DNA of 64,000 nt from Marispirochaeta sp963667435 (GTDB taxonomy: Bacteria; Spirochaetota; Spirochaetia; JC444; Marispirochaetaceae), in contig OY763414.1 in NCBI GenBank assembly GCA_963667435.1, positions 2,914,001 through 2,978,000 of the forward strand, read 5' to 3'. Position 1 is the stretch's first letter; each line of letters opens with the position of its first letter. This document shows positions 8,509 through 17,376 of this stretch, piece by piece. Position numbers and translations under genes: made by a program. The notes beneath the pieces are model-generated. The model saw only the letters and a program-made list of their open reading frames with translations. It did not search any database and was not told the origin of the DNA.

Positions 8509-8524
8509 TGGCACTCTTATTGCA
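8509..8524 (+). promoter_or_regulatory. sigma-54 promoter of tctC-2
   Basis: TGGCACTCTTATTGCA: TGGCAC and TTGCA with exact -24/-12 spacing. Transcription would start near 8535, about 170 nt before the tctC-2 start codon. Confidence 0.85.
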
Positions 8525-8702
8525 ATATAACCTGTAAATTATGCCGAACAGGGGGAGGTGATACTGCCGTTGAGAACAGGAGAGTTTATTTATTGGCAAG
8601 TAGATTGAATCGATACCAGGTAAAAAGGTTATGGAGAAGCACCGCAAAATTGAAGAGGCCATGCCGGCTGGTGCTGTAAAACGGAGAAATAAGGAGTATG
8701 AT

Positions 8703-9701
8703 ATGGTAAAAAGAAGCTTAAAATCCCTGTCACTTGTAATGATTCTGTTACTGGTGGCAATGTTTATTCCCTTGTATGCTAATGGACAGGAAGAATCTTC
8801 AGGATCTGCCGACAGCGATCTGAAGTGGCCTGTTAAACCGATTCAGCTTGTAGTTCCCAGTTCCGCCGGTGGAGATACCGACTGGAACTGCCGCTTGACT
8901 GCAAAATATCTTCAGAAAGAACTTGGAGTTCCTGTACTGACCGTAAACATTAAAGGCGGCGGTGGAACTGTTGGTTCCAAGGAAGTAATGAACGCTGAAC
9001 CTAATGGATACTACGGTCTCTATTTTCATAACAGTATGATTATTGCCAAGCTGCTTGGACTTGCGGATTTCGGAATTGTCGATTTTGCCATGGCCGGTGT
9101 TACCAGTATGGATCCCACCAACGCATTTATTGCCAGTGCAGATTCTCCCTATCAGACTCTTGACGATATTATTGCCCAGCTGAAAAAAGAACCGGGAAGT
9201 GTTTCCTATGCTGCAACTGTGGGTGCATTTACTCATCTTCACATGCTTGCCTTTGAGCGTGCTACAGGAACCAAATTTAATCTGGTTGATGCCGGTAATG
9301 CCGCAGATAAGATTGTGGCACTTAAAGGCGGACAGATTGATGTAATGGGTAACAGTTATGGTCTTGTAACTCAGTATATCGACAATGGAGATTTTGTCTG
9401 CCCCGGCTATATGGCAGAAGAACCTATTCCCGGTGTTAAGGCTAAAACCTTCAAGGAACAGGGCATTGATGTTTCATTCAACAAATTTTATTTCATTGCT
9501 CTGCCCAAGGATACAGATCCCAGGATTGTAAAGATTTTTAACGATGCAATTAAACGGGTTGGTGAAAATCCTGATTATATAAAGGAACTCGCAACTCACT
9601 ATAATATTCCAAGTCCCATGACTCCGGAAGCAAGCAGGCAGCTGTATCTTGATACAGAAAAATACTACGAGACCTTTAAGGATGAAATTAAAGGGAATTG
9701 A
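8703..9701 (+). CDS. tctC: TTT transporter solute-binding protein TctC (system 2)
   Basis: Second periplasmic receptor for a tripartite tricarboxylate transporter, 332 residues. Signal peptide at residues 1-26 (ending LYANG), followed by QEESSGSADSD and the family motif KPIQLVVPSSAGGDTDWNCR. In this copy the ligand loop reads PSSAGGDTDW rather than PWGAGGSTDR as in system 1, hinting at a different ligand. KGGGGTVGSKEVMNAEPNGY is also typical. The ATG at 8703 is chosen for AAGGAG eight bases upstream. The gene is monocistronic between a sigma-54 promoter and a strong terminator; its membrane partners are 2.3 kb away beyond the activator gene. Confidence 0.92.
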   Translation: MVKRSLKSLSLVMILLLVAMFIPLYANGQEESSGSADSDLKWPVKPIQLVVPSSAGGDTDWNCRLTAKYLQKELGVPVLTVNIKGGGGTVGSKEVMNAEPNGYYGLYFHNSMIIAKLLGLADFGIVDFAMAGVTSMDPTNAFIASADSPYQTLDDIIAQLKKEPGSVSYAATVGAFTHLHMLAFERATGTKFNLVDAGNAADKIVALKGGQIDVMGNSYGLVTQYIDNGDFVCPGYMAEEPIPGVKAKTFKEQGIDVSFNKFYFIALPKDTDPRIVKIFNDAIKRVGENPDYIKELATHYNIPSPMTPEASRQLYLDTEKYYETFKDEIKGN

Positions 9702-9729
9702 TCTGCTTTAAACTTTGTTGATCATTTCG

Positions 9730-9767
9730 GGAGACAGGCTCAGCTTTCAGGCCTGTCTCCTTTTTTT
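9730..9767 (+). terminator. intrinsic terminator after tctC-2
   Basis: GGAGACAGGC / GCCTGTCTCC stem of 10 bp, loop of 11 nt, then seven T. The convergent activator gene ends at its edge (9766). Confidence 0.92.
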
Positions 9768-11691
9768 ATGCCGAAATGTTTAATTCACGCATTCTCCGCC
9801 AGAGGGTTGAACGGCTTACACCCAGTGCCGAGGAAGCATCTTTTCTGTTTCCCCGGCATTTTTCAAGAACATCGATTATATGCCTGCGCTCGAAAGATTT
9901 AACAGAAGTGGCAATTTGCTCTGTTTCCTGCGTTGCGGCAGGCGCCGTTTCCGGCTTTAATCCCGGTATTACATTATAAACATCAGCTTCGTTGATGGTG
10001 CTGTTTTTACAAAGAACCGAAAGCCGTTCACAGATGTTAATAAGCTGGCGGACATTACCCGGCCAGGGGAGGGACTTGAGTACATTTTTTGCACTTTCGG
10101 AAATGCATATCTCCCCGCAGCCGAACTGCTTGCACAGACCTGTCATTATGTTGTCCAACAGTCCGGGAATATCATCCCGTCGTTCTCTTAAGGGGGGAAG
10201 GGTAATTTCCAGAACATCAATCCGGTAGAGGAGGTCCTCCCTGAATTTGTTCTGCGTAACCTGTTCCTGCAGATCCTTATTGGTTGCACAGAGTACACGT
10301 ACATCTATTGGAGTAACCTTGTCGCTTCCGAGGCGCATTATCTCGCGCTCCTGAATAACCCGGAGAAGTCTTCCCTGGAGTTTGTAGGAAATTTCTGAGA
10401 TCTCATCCAGAAAGATGGTCCCGTTGTGGGCAAGCTCAAAAAGTCCTATCTTCCCGCCTTTGCTCGCACCGGTGAAGGCACCCTCTGTGTATCCAAACAA
10501 TTCGCTTTCAAGGAGCTCCTCAGGAAGGGCTGCGCAGTTTATTGCAACAAAAGGGCCGTGTTTCCGGGAACTGAAATTATGAATACTCTGAGCGAAGATC
10601 TCCTTGCCTGTGCCGGTTTCTCCTTTGAGAAGTATATTGGAATGGACCTCGCTGAAGGTCTTTGCTTTTGAAATTGTTTCGAGCATGGCTGCGCTTTGCC
10701 CGATTATGTCGTTGAAGGTATGCTTGGCAACATGTCCCTTCAGGTAGACCTTTTTTCTGATGATTTTTTCCGTTTCAAGGATGCTGGTAATATCCTTGAA
10801 TGTTACGACACTTCCAACCTTTTCTCCCCGCAGGAACATCGGGACCTTATTACAGGCAAGATTAATGCCCTTGTAGTTGATTATCTTGTCAAGCTCCGTC
10901 TTCTCGGTCTGAAGGAGTTTCTCAAATGGTCTGTCGCCGATGATGCGGGAAATATTCTGTCCGATAATCTTTTCTTCTCCAGGCTTGAGAGTCTGACGGG
11001 ACATATGGTTGAAAACGGTTATTTTCATATCGTTGTCGACAGCAACAATACCCTCATGGGCATAATCAAGGATGGTCTCAACCCTCAGGGTTTTTTCCTG
11101 CTCCTTTCGTCCCAGAAGAGCAGCCCTCTTTGCTTCTGTAATGGCGTTCCAGATTGTCTCCTTTCCCGACATTATCATGGCGGTTCTGCAGCCGGAGGCT
11201 TCTGCCCACATGCAGACATCCGGCCCGCCGATTATGTTCGTGTAACCATCTCTGACTGTAGCATAGACCGCTGCTTCCAGCAGATCATGGGAGTCGACAA
11301 TTACCGGTTTCAGCTCCATCTGAAAAATTTCTGCCAGACCTTCCGCTCCCAGATTCATATTTGATGATCCTATTATTGCAGCTTTCAGTCCTCTGAGCTG
11401 TCCTCTAAATGTGTATAAACAGCGGATAATGTCACTTCCGACTATGGGAATCTCTATAACCGGCGTATCGTTGTACAGGCGTCTCAGTTCGTAGGCTGTC
11501 ATCCCCCGGGCGATGATTACATCTGCATCGAGGTTGATGGAGCTGAGATCCTGGCTGCGTGAATAAAACAGCATTTCATATTCGTCTGCGTTATAGGAGC
11601 GCTCATAAGATGTTGTGTTGTGTTCGCGGAATGTCTCTTCATATTTTGTGCGTAATTCTTCAAAAGGAAGAACCGCGGCTATTCTGACCAT
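9766..11691 (-). CDS. sigma-54-dependent activator with PrpR-type sensor domain
   Basis: Enhancer-binding protein of 641 residues. Domains in order: a PrpR_N-like sensor at about 1-175 (DADVIIARGMTAYELR; PIVGSDIIRCLY), a PAS domain at about 205-300 (ILDYAHEGIVAVDNDMKIT), an AAA+ domain at about 325-555 with Walker A GETGTGKE, the sigma-54 contact loop GAFTGA and Walker B FLDEIS, and a Fis-type helix-turn-helix at the end (KDASSALGVSRSTLWRRM). All catalytic motifs are intact. The start at 11691 follows CAGGAAACAG; an in-frame ATG at 11718 has no such site. PrpR_N proteins sense small organic acids or their acyl-CoA products. Sigma-54 promoters on both sides (8188, 8509, 11945) make it the obvious regulator of TTT system 2 and the Ldh-family enzyme. 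Confidence 0.93.
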   Translation of the reverse strand: MVRIAAVLPFEELRTKYEETFREHNTTSYERSYNADEYEMLFYSRSQDLSSINLDADVIIARGMTAYELRRLYNDTPVIEIPIVGSDIIRCLYTFRGQLRGLKAAIIGSSNMNLGAEGLAEIFQMELKPVIVDSHDLLEAAVYATVRDGYTNIIGGPDVCMWAEASGCRTAMIMSGKETIWNAITEAKRAALLGRKEQEKTLRVETILDYAHEGIVAVDNDMKITVFNHMSRQTLKPGEEKIIGQNISRIIGDRPFEKLLQTEKTELDKIINYKGINLACNKVPMFLRGEKVGSVVTFKDITSILETEKIIRKKVYLKGHVAKHTFNDIIGQSAAMLETISKAKTFSEVHSNILLKGETGTGKEIFAQSIHNFSSRKHGPFVAINCAALPEELLESELFGYTEGAFTGASKGGKIGLFELAHNGTIFLDEISEISYKLQGRLLRVIQEREIMRLGSDKVTPIDVRVLCATNKDLQEQVTQNKFREDLLYRIDVLEITLPPLRERRDDIPGLLDNIMTGLCKQFGCGEICISESAKNVLKSLPWPGNVRQLINICERLSVLCKNSTINEADVYNVIPGLKPETAPAATQETEQIATSVKSFERRHIIDVLEKCRGNRKDASSALGVSRSTLWRRMRELNISA

Positions 11692-11759
11692 TATCTGTTT
11701 CCTGTAAATGCTGCGCAAAAGAGTGTTCTTGTTGCAAGGTTTCGTCAGTGTATCATGAG

Positions 11760-11777
11760 TGTTTCAAAAATGAAATA
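11760..11777. promoter_or_regulatory. candidate activator site upstream of tctBA-2
   Basis: TGTTTCA-AAAA-TGAAATA, a near-perfect inverted repeat whose arms match the half-sites of the repeat at 8325-8360. Another TGTTTCA lies at 11847-11853. The site is about 170-185 bp before the sigma-54 promoter at 11945 and also just upstream of the activator gene itself, so autoregulation is possible. The 11692-12011 gap otherwise holds no gene. Confidence 0.6.
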
Positions 11778-11944
11778 TTAAATAGTATTGCGTGCAGAAT
11801 ATTGTAAGATGGTGTACGCTAAAGTCCTCAAAAAGAGCGAAAATTGTGTTTCATGTGTCAATTTAAACGATTTCTGCCAGTCAAAGTTCCTTTTAAGAGT
11901 CTATTTATTGGGCAAATCCTGCATGGATGGGATAGCCCCTTTCT

Positions 11945-11960
11945 TGGCATATAAGTTGCT
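11945..11960 (+). promoter_or_regulatory. sigma-54 promoter of tctBA-2
   Basis: TGGCATATAAGTTGCT keeps the invariant GG and GC of the -24/-12 elements at the right distance, with one change (T for C) in TGGCAC. It is about 50-65 nt before the tctB-2 start codon. Confidence 0.8.
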
Positions 11961-12011
11961 TATATGCATGGAGGAATATAAGGCAAAAAAAACGAGAGAG
12001 GTTTAAGGAGT

Positions 12012-12509
12012 ATGAAGGAAACCGGTTTTATGAAGCGGTATTCCGACTTGATTTCAGGGTCGGTATTACTAATTCTGGGTGTTGCCATTTTTATAGGAAG
12101 TTTCAGTATAAAGCGGCTGACAGTATCTCTGGTGGGAGCGGCGTTCCTCCCGCAGATTGTGAGTGTGCTTATTTTCGCGTTCAGTATACCAATTCTTGTC
12201 TCGGGAGTACGAAACCTGCGGGCGGATATTGTTGAAGTTCCGGACAGTCCGGAAGAAAAGACGGACATTAATCATTCTGCCACCTGGTTAACAATACTGC
12301 TGCTAATTGTTTATGTGGCACTCTATAAGCAGATAGGATTTATTGTCATGAGTATTCTCTATCTCTTCCTGCAGATGGTTATTCTGGCACCAAAGTCACG
12401 CCGAAATTACCTGCTGTTTGGAATCATGGCTGTTGGGGTTCCTCTGATAATTTATTTTTCATTTATTAAAATCTTTTATCTGATGCTTCCGGCTGGAATC
12501 TTGAATTAG
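12012..12509 (+). CDS. tctB: TTT transporter small membrane subunit TctB (system 2)
   Basis: 165-residue TctB-like protein with four hydrophobic stretches (about residues 15-32, 44-60, 87-105 and 109-155, the last comprising two). The segment VGAAFLPQIVSVLIFAFSIPI is the counterpart of the family's PGxFP...G motif. ATG follows TTTAAGGAG with ideal spacing. It is 18 nt upstream of tctA-2, with which it forms an operon separate from its own tctC. Identification rests on topology, size and position, since TctB sequences vary widely. Confidence 0.87.
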   Translation: MKETGFMKRYSDLISGSVLLILGVAIFIGSFSIKRLTVSLVGAAFLPQIVSVLIFAFSIPILVSGVRNLRADIVEVPDSPEEKTDINHSATWLTILLLIVYVALYKQIGFIVMSILYLFLQMVILAPKSRRNYLLFGIMAVGVPLIIYFSFIKIFYLMLPAGILN

Positions 12510-12527
12510 GAAGGGAGAAAAATATCT

Positions 12528-14039
12528 ATGTTAAACATGATGATAGCGGGATTTGCTTCAGTTTTTACCCTGCATGCTATTGCGATAATAATTATCGGCG
12601 TTGTTATTGGAATTGTTTTCGGAGCTATCCCCGGGTTGACTGCAACCATGGGTGTTGCACTGTGTCTTCCTCTTACCTTCACTATGGGGCCTGTTTATGG
12701 AATGGCCCTGCTGATCGGTATATATATCGGAGGATGTTCAGGAGGATTGATAGCCGCCATCCTTCTTAATATTCCGGGAACTCCTGCCTCTATTGCCACG
12801 ACCTTCGACGGGCATCCCATGGCACTTCGGGGAGAAGCCGGAAAAGCCCTGGGCATAGGAATTGCCTACTCGTTTATCGGGGGCTTGATAAGTATTCTGA
12901 TTCTGATTTTTATCTCTCCGCCGTTGGCAGATGTGGCCCTTAAATTTACTCCCTTTGAGTATTTTGCCATTACCATTTTCTCTCTTACCATGATTGCCAG
13001 TGTTTCTAAAGAATCAATTATCCGGGGCTTGATGAGCGGCGTCCTTGGAATCAGCTTTGCGCTTGTTGGATCCGCGCCTATTGATGCCTACCCGCGTTTT
13101 ACCCTGGGTTTGAGTGATCTTGATGCCGGATTCAGCCTGCTGCCGGTACTTATCGGTCTGTATGCCGTTTCGGAAATTCTTAAAACAGCGGAAAATAAGC
13201 ATGTACTGCTGGATAAGGATGTAGTGAAGTTCTCCAAAATCCGGGGGTTTGGATTTTCGCTGCATGAGTTTTTCGGACAGACGGGCAATATGATCCGCTC
13301 CAGTCTTATCGGAACCGGTATCGGAATCCTGCCGGGTATTGGAGGAAGTACTTCGAATATTATCAGCTACCTTGCAGCGAAAAACAGCACGAAGCATCCG
13401 GAGGAGTTCGGAACAGGGATTATGGCGGGAGTTGTTGCTTCAGAAACTGCCAATAATGCATCTGTGGGTGGAGCGCTTATTCCCCTTATTACCCTGGGAA
13501 TTCCCGGTGACACCCTTACCGCCATGCTTCTGGGAGGCCTGATGATCCACGGACTTACTCCGGGGCCCCTCCTTTTTGCAACCAACGGTGATATTGTATA
13601 CTCCATTTTTGCATCCCTGATAATTGCGAACTTTGCCATGCTGTTCCTGGAATACTTCGGTATTCGCCTGTTTATCAAGCTTCTGAAAATTCCCAAGTAC
13701 ATTCTCCTTCCCATTGTTATTGTTCTTTGTACTGTTGGAAGTTTCGGCTTGAACAACCGAACTTTCGATGTGTGGGCAGTTGTGGTTTTCGGTTTGATTG
13801 GATTTGCATTAAGCAAGTTCAGGTTTCCCCTGCCACCGGTAATCCTGGGCTTTATCCTTGGGCCTATTCTGGAGATCAATCTGCGCAGAGGACTGATGCA
13901 GAGCAAGGGAGATTTTCTTCCCTTTCTTACCCGCCCCATCCCGGCGGTTTTCCTGCTCATAGCGGCTGCATCTATCATTGTCTCTGTTGTCCGCTCCAGA
14001 AAACCCAAAACGGCGGGTGCCGCAGCCTCCACCGATTGA
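12528..14039 (+). CDS. tctA: TTT transporter large membrane subunit TctA (system 2)
   Basis: 503-residue transmembrane subunit of the second TTT transporter. The signature IGIVFGAIPGLTATMGVALC is at about residue 26-45 and the internal repeat GTGIGILPGIGGSTSNIISY at about 264-283; NIPGTPASIATTFDGHPMA and ETANNASVGGALIPLITLGIPG also match. It is clearly homologous to the system 1 TctA over its whole length but diverged, so it is not a recent tandem copy. The ribosome-binding site is GGAAGGGAG. Together with tctB-2 it should work with the binding protein encoded at 8703. Confidence 0.94.
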   Translation: MLNMMIAGFASVFTLHAIAIIIIGVVIGIVFGAIPGLTATMGVALCLPLTFTMGPVYGMALLIGIYIGGCSGGLIAAILLNIPGTPASIATTFDGHPMALRGEAGKALGIGIAYSFIGGLISILILIFISPPLADVALKFTPFEYFAITIFSLTMIASVSKESIIRGLMSGVLGISFALVGSAPIDAYPRFTLGLSDLDAGFSLLPVLIGLYAVSEILKTAENKHVLLDKDVVKFSKIRGFGFSLHEFFGQTGNMIRSSLIGTGIGILPGIGGSTSNIISYLAAKNSTKHPEEFGTGIMAGVVASETANNASVGGALIPLITLGIPGDTLTAMLLGGLMIHGLTPGPLLFATNGDIVYSIFASLIIANFAMLFLEYFGIRLFIKLLKIPKYILLPIVIVLCTVGSFGLNNRTFDVWAVVVFGLIGFALSKFRFPLPPVILGFILGPILEINLRRGLMQSKGDFLPFLTRPIPAVFLLIAAASIIVSVVRSRKPKTAGAAASTD

Positions 14040-14051
14040 TTTCTTTGCTCC

Positions 14052-14133
14052 TGCTCCGCTGAGAACATACTGTATAGCGGAGCAAGTCCTTGTCTCTCCG
14101 GATGAGAGTTGAACCTCAGACTCGCATCCGGAG
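14052..14133. other. two hairpins in the tctA-2/SDR intergenic region
   Basis: TGCTCCGCT (14052-14060) pairs with AGCGGAGCA (14076-14084); CTCCGGATG (14096-14104) pairs with CATCCGGAG (14125-14133). Neither is followed by a clear T run. They may end the tctBA-2 transcript or stabilise its 3' end. The rest of the 319-bp gap to 14358 shows no gene. Confidence 0.5.
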
Positions 14134-14358
14134 CGCTATACCCAGATATTGCCATCTTCATTTACTAATTGTTTTTCTTAAGATTATTGTGTTTTCGTTT
14201 TAATCTTTCCCAGGGTATTTAGTTTGAACTTCATCCAGAACCATCTTTGCCATGGAATCGTACTCGCTGCAGAGAACTATACAGCTCTTCTGTCTTTGCT
14301 CCATTTCTGGCATTATAATGTCTCTTACTGTGTGACGGCAGATAGAAAGGAGCAGTAG

Positions 14359-15114
14359 ATGGCAGAGGCAAAAATTGTACTTATTACAGGCGCAAGCCAG
14401 GGGATCGGAGCCGCAGTAGCCCGGACTTTTGTTGAGAACGGAGATAAGGTCGTTTTGGCGGCCCGAAGAGAAGATAGGCTGAACGAAGTTGTAAAAAGTT
14501 TCGGGAAGGAAGGCGAAGGTTGCCTCGCGGTACCCTGTGACGTAAGCAGTCCGGAATCTGTTGAAGCTCTGTTTTCCACGATTAAGGATAAGCTCGGTCG
14601 TCTGGATGTAGTCTTCAATAATGCCGGAGTCAACTGCCCTGCAAACCTTGTGGACAAAATCAGCTGGGAGGACTGGCGGAAGGTTCTATCGGTTAATCTC
14701 GACGGTTCATTCCTGATTGCCCGGGGTGCCTTTCGTATGATGAAGGAGCAGGATCCTCAGGGGGGCCGGATTATCAACAATGGTTCCATCTCTGCCCATG
14801 CTCCTCGCTATGGTTCAGTACCCTACACCGCATCCAAGCATGCAATTACCGGCTTAACCAAAGCCCTGTCTCTGGACGGCCGGGAGTTCAATATAGTGGT
14901 GAGCCAGATTGACATCGGCAATGCAGCAACTCCAATGACGGAGCGCATGACCGGAGGTGTCCCCCAGGCGGATGGAAGCATGAAGGTTGAACCGCGGATG
15001 GATGTATACGATGTCGCCCGTACCCTAGTACATCTTTCCAATATGCCCCTTGAGTCAAACATGCTTTTTACCACAATCATGGCTACAAAGGCACCATTTG
15101 TAGGACGCGGATAA
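14359..15114 (+). CDS. SDR-family oxidoreductase
   Basis: Classical short-chain dehydrogenase of 251 residues. The coenzyme motif TGASQGIG is at residues 10-17, NNAG at about 90, the catalytic serine in NNGSISAHAP near 140 and YTASK at about 155, all intact. The ARRE after the second strand (AARREDRLNE) suggests NADPH rather than NADH, a weak inference. AAGGAG lies just before the ATG. It is followed 18 nt later by the antiporter gene, so the two are probably cotranscribed. It may process the same imported acids as the upstream transporters; the substrate is unknown. Confidence 0.9.
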   Translation: MAEAKIVLITGASQGIGAAVARTFVENGDKVVLAARREDRLNEVVKSFGKEGEGCLAVPCDVSSPESVEALFSTIKDKLGRLDVVFNNAGVNCPANLVDKISWEDWRKVLSVNLDGSFLIARGAFRMMKEQDPQGGRIINNGSISAHAPRYGSVPYTASKHAITGLTKALSLDGREFNIVVSQIDIGNAATPMTERMTGGVPQADGSMKVEPRMDVYDVARTLVHLSNMPLESNMLFTTIMATKAPFVGRG

Positions 15115-15132
15115 TTTAAGGGGGACCACTCC

Positions 15133-16983
15133 ATGAGTCTGGCACATATCGAACTGCAGATCTTTGAGCTTGGGCTGCTGGTTCTGGCGGCATATTTCGG
15201 CGGACGGGTTGCACGGAAGCTGCAGATTGGTGAGGTTATCGGACAGATTCTCGGCGGAATTGTTGTTGGTCCTCATTTTCTTTTTCTTATAAGCCAGTGG
15301 ATGACGGGGCATCCGGGAATAGCCGGATCCCCCCTTTTTCTCCCGGTCTCCCGATTTTTTGAAACCAGGTTTACCGATTATGCATCAATCATGGAGGATG
15401 CCCACTTTTTTGTTTTTCTCTTTCTGGGGATTGTCGCCTTTTCTCTGGGGGAGGAACTCCACTGGAACCGGCTTAAACAGGTAGGCATACGGGCCTCCAT
15501 TATTTGTCTTATTCAGGCGGTATTAACCTGGACGATGCTTGCTCTTGGTTTCCGTTTTATCTTTAATGCCCCCTGGATAGTTGCCATGCTGATCGGTTCC
15601 ATTGGAATTGCCACGGCACCGGCACTTACCTTCATTTTAATGTCGAAGTTTCAGATAGAAGGGTGCCTGAAAAATCTGCTGGCAAATATTGTCGTACTCG
15701 ATGATGTTATTGAAGTTATTGTTTTTTCCATAACACTGGGAGTAGCCTTAGGGTTGAAAGAGGAAGGCCATCTGTCTCCTGTTCATATTCTCTCGGAAGT
15801 CTCTCTTGAATTCGGCCTGGCCCTGCTCCTGGGCATTGTGCTTTTTGCTGTATTGAGATTTGCCATACGCAGCTATGATCGGGATCATGAAGAGGGCCCT
15901 GATCATGCAGACAGGGAAGATTCCCTTCTTTCCACGGTGCTTTCGGATCATCCTACTCCGTCCGTTGAGATTCTGCTGATTATCATCGGAGCTATTGCCG
16001 TGGTTATTTCCACTGCCATGCATTTTAATCTTCCTTTTCTTGTGGTAGCTGTAGTGGCAGGAATCCTTATTGCCAATTATCATACCAATGCTCTTTTCGA
16101 TTCCCTCAAGCTGAAAGATGTAATGCCCCTGTTCAACCTCCTCTTTTTCGGCATTATTGGCGCCAGTATTCAGATAGAAACTTTCTCCATGGATACTATT
16201 TTTCTGGTTCTCGGTTACTTCATTCTCCGGGCTACTGCCAAACTCAGTGGAAACTGGATAGGCTGTAAGATTACCGGGCAGGATCTGAAAGTTACTGCCA
16301 GTATCCCCAAGCTTATGCTTCCCCAGGCGGGAATGGCCGCGGTGGAGACCATCCTTGTTGCCCGGGTACTCGGAGGCCCTGAGGGAAAAATGGTGTTCAA
16401 TACTATTGTTCCCGCTCTGGTGTTATTTGAACTTGTTGGGGCTTATTTGTCCGAAAAGACTCTCATCCGCTGGAAGGAGTGGACTGCCGGAGAATCGGAT
16501 GCCATTCGCGGGGTTGAACAGCCTGAAGAAGAGTCTCAACAGCCGGGTACGCAGATGCAGCCCCCAATCGATCTGGATACTCTTATGCCTATTCCCATAC
16601 AGAGGATTACCGCAGAAGGAGATCTTTCCAAAACCGGGATTATTGATGATCTGATCAACTCTCTGGCGGAAGAGGGATATATTGATGACCGGGATTACAC
16701 CCGGAATGCTATTATTGAGCGGGAGCAACTTGGCTCGACAGTTCTGATTGACGGTATTGCCCTTCCTCACTGTCGTAGCGAGGCAATTGATTCTCCTGTT
16801 GCGGTTGCCTGTACCCTGGATTCCCCGGTTCTCTGGCAGCTGAAACCGGAAAAGAAGGTGCAGCTGGTTTTTCTGATAATTTCTCCCAAACAGAAACCGG
16901 ATGAACATCTGAAAGCCTTGCAGACCATTTCTCATGCCCTGAAATTCGGTCGGTTTTCCAATATGGTTACGGTGCCGGATTAA
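15133..16983 (+). CDS. Kef/CPA2-type cation:proton antiporter with C-terminal PTS EIIA domain
   Basis: 616-residue fusion. Residues 1-440 form a CPA2 monovalent cation/H+ exchanger with about twelve membrane segments; NIVVLDDVIEVIVF near 190 holds the paired acidic residues expected in the ion-binding helix. Residues about 475-615 match a fructose/Ntr-type EIIA domain, with the phosphorylatable histidine in GIALPHCRSEAI (His546). EIIA-Ntr proteins regulate potassium transport in trans in enterobacteria, so covalent attachment here suggests phosphorylation-controlled ion flux, an inference. The EIIA domain ends slightly early, at NMVTVPD, compared with free-standing EIIA proteins. Confidence 0.88.
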   Translation: MSLAHIELQIFELGLLVLAAYFGGRVARKLQIGEVIGQILGGIVVGPHFLFLISQWMTGHPGIAGSPLFLPVSRFFETRFTDYASIMEDAHFFVFLFLGIVAFSLGEELHWNRLKQVGIRASIICLIQAVLTWTMLALGFRFIFNAPWIVAMLIGSIGIATAPALTFILMSKFQIEGCLKNLLANIVVLDDVIEVIVFSITLGVALGLKEEGHLSPVHILSEVSLEFGLALLLGIVLFAVLRFAIRSYDRDHEEGPDHADREDSLLSTVLSDHPTPSVEILLIIIGAIAVVISTAMHFNLPFLVVAVVAGILIANYHTNALFDSLKLKDVMPLFNLLFFGIIGASIQIETFSMDTIFLVLGYFILRATAKLSGNWIGCKITGQDLKVTASIPKLMLPQAGMAAVETILVARVLGGPEGKMVFNTIVPALVLFELVGAYLSEKTLIRWKEWTAGESDAIRGVEQPEEESQQPGTQMQPPIDLDTLMPIPIQRITAEGDLSKTGIIDDLINSLAEEGYIDDRDYTRNAIIEREQLGSTVLIDGIALPHCRSEAIDSPVAVACTLDSPVLWQLKPEKKVQLVFLIISPKQKPDEHLKALQTISHALKFGRFSNMVTVPD

Positions 16984-17069
16984 TCAGACTGGTCGGGTCT
17001 ATACTCTTTTTGCATTTCCCGGGTAACTCCGCTACACTATGCAGCATACCTATAAAACAGGGGGAGAAT

Positions 17070-17318
17070 ATGGAATATCAGCTTGTGGCAATTAAGGTGG
17101 AACAGCGGGAGGAAGCTGCAACAGCAGTTCAGAAAGTACTAACCTCATTCGGCTGTAATATTAAGGTACGACTCGGACTGCACGATCTGCCCGAAGGTGC
17201 CTGTGATCCGGCGGGATTGATTGTACTGCAGGTAGTAGCCACTGAGAAAGAACTTGCTGATTTTCTGTCCGGTCTTAATGCTATCAACGGAGTCTCTGCA
17301 AAGTCACTGGTTATCTGA
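17070..17318 (+). CDS. ACT-like small protein (TM1266-type putative regulator)
   Basis: 82-residue protein with a ferredoxin-like beta-alpha-beta pattern: an opening strand (YQLVAIKVEQRE), a helix (AATAVQKVLTSFG), NIKVRLGLHDLPEGACDPAG, the strand LIVLQVVA and a closing GVSAKSLVI. The layout and the xRxGLH...GLIxL arrangement resemble the TM1266 family, called iron-only hydrogenase system regulators, which are NikR-C/ACT-like ligand-binding proteins. No hydrogenase maturation gene is nearby, so that name should not be taken as function. Start ATG 17070 follows GGGGGAG. It could also be a general ACT domain protein. Confidence 0.6.
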   Translation: MEYQLVAIKVEQREEAATAVQKVLTSFGCNIKVRLGLHDLPEGACDPAGLIVLQVVATEKELADFLSGLNAINGVSAKSLVI

Positions 17319-17376
17319 TTACATTACTCCGGCTGGGAAGCTGTTTATATTGACATTCTATTGAATAAAGCATTCA

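Noticed and set aside
14308..14325. TGGCATTATAATGTCT before the SDR gene as a sigma-54 promoter.
   Set aside because: The GC of the -12 element is missing at the required distance.
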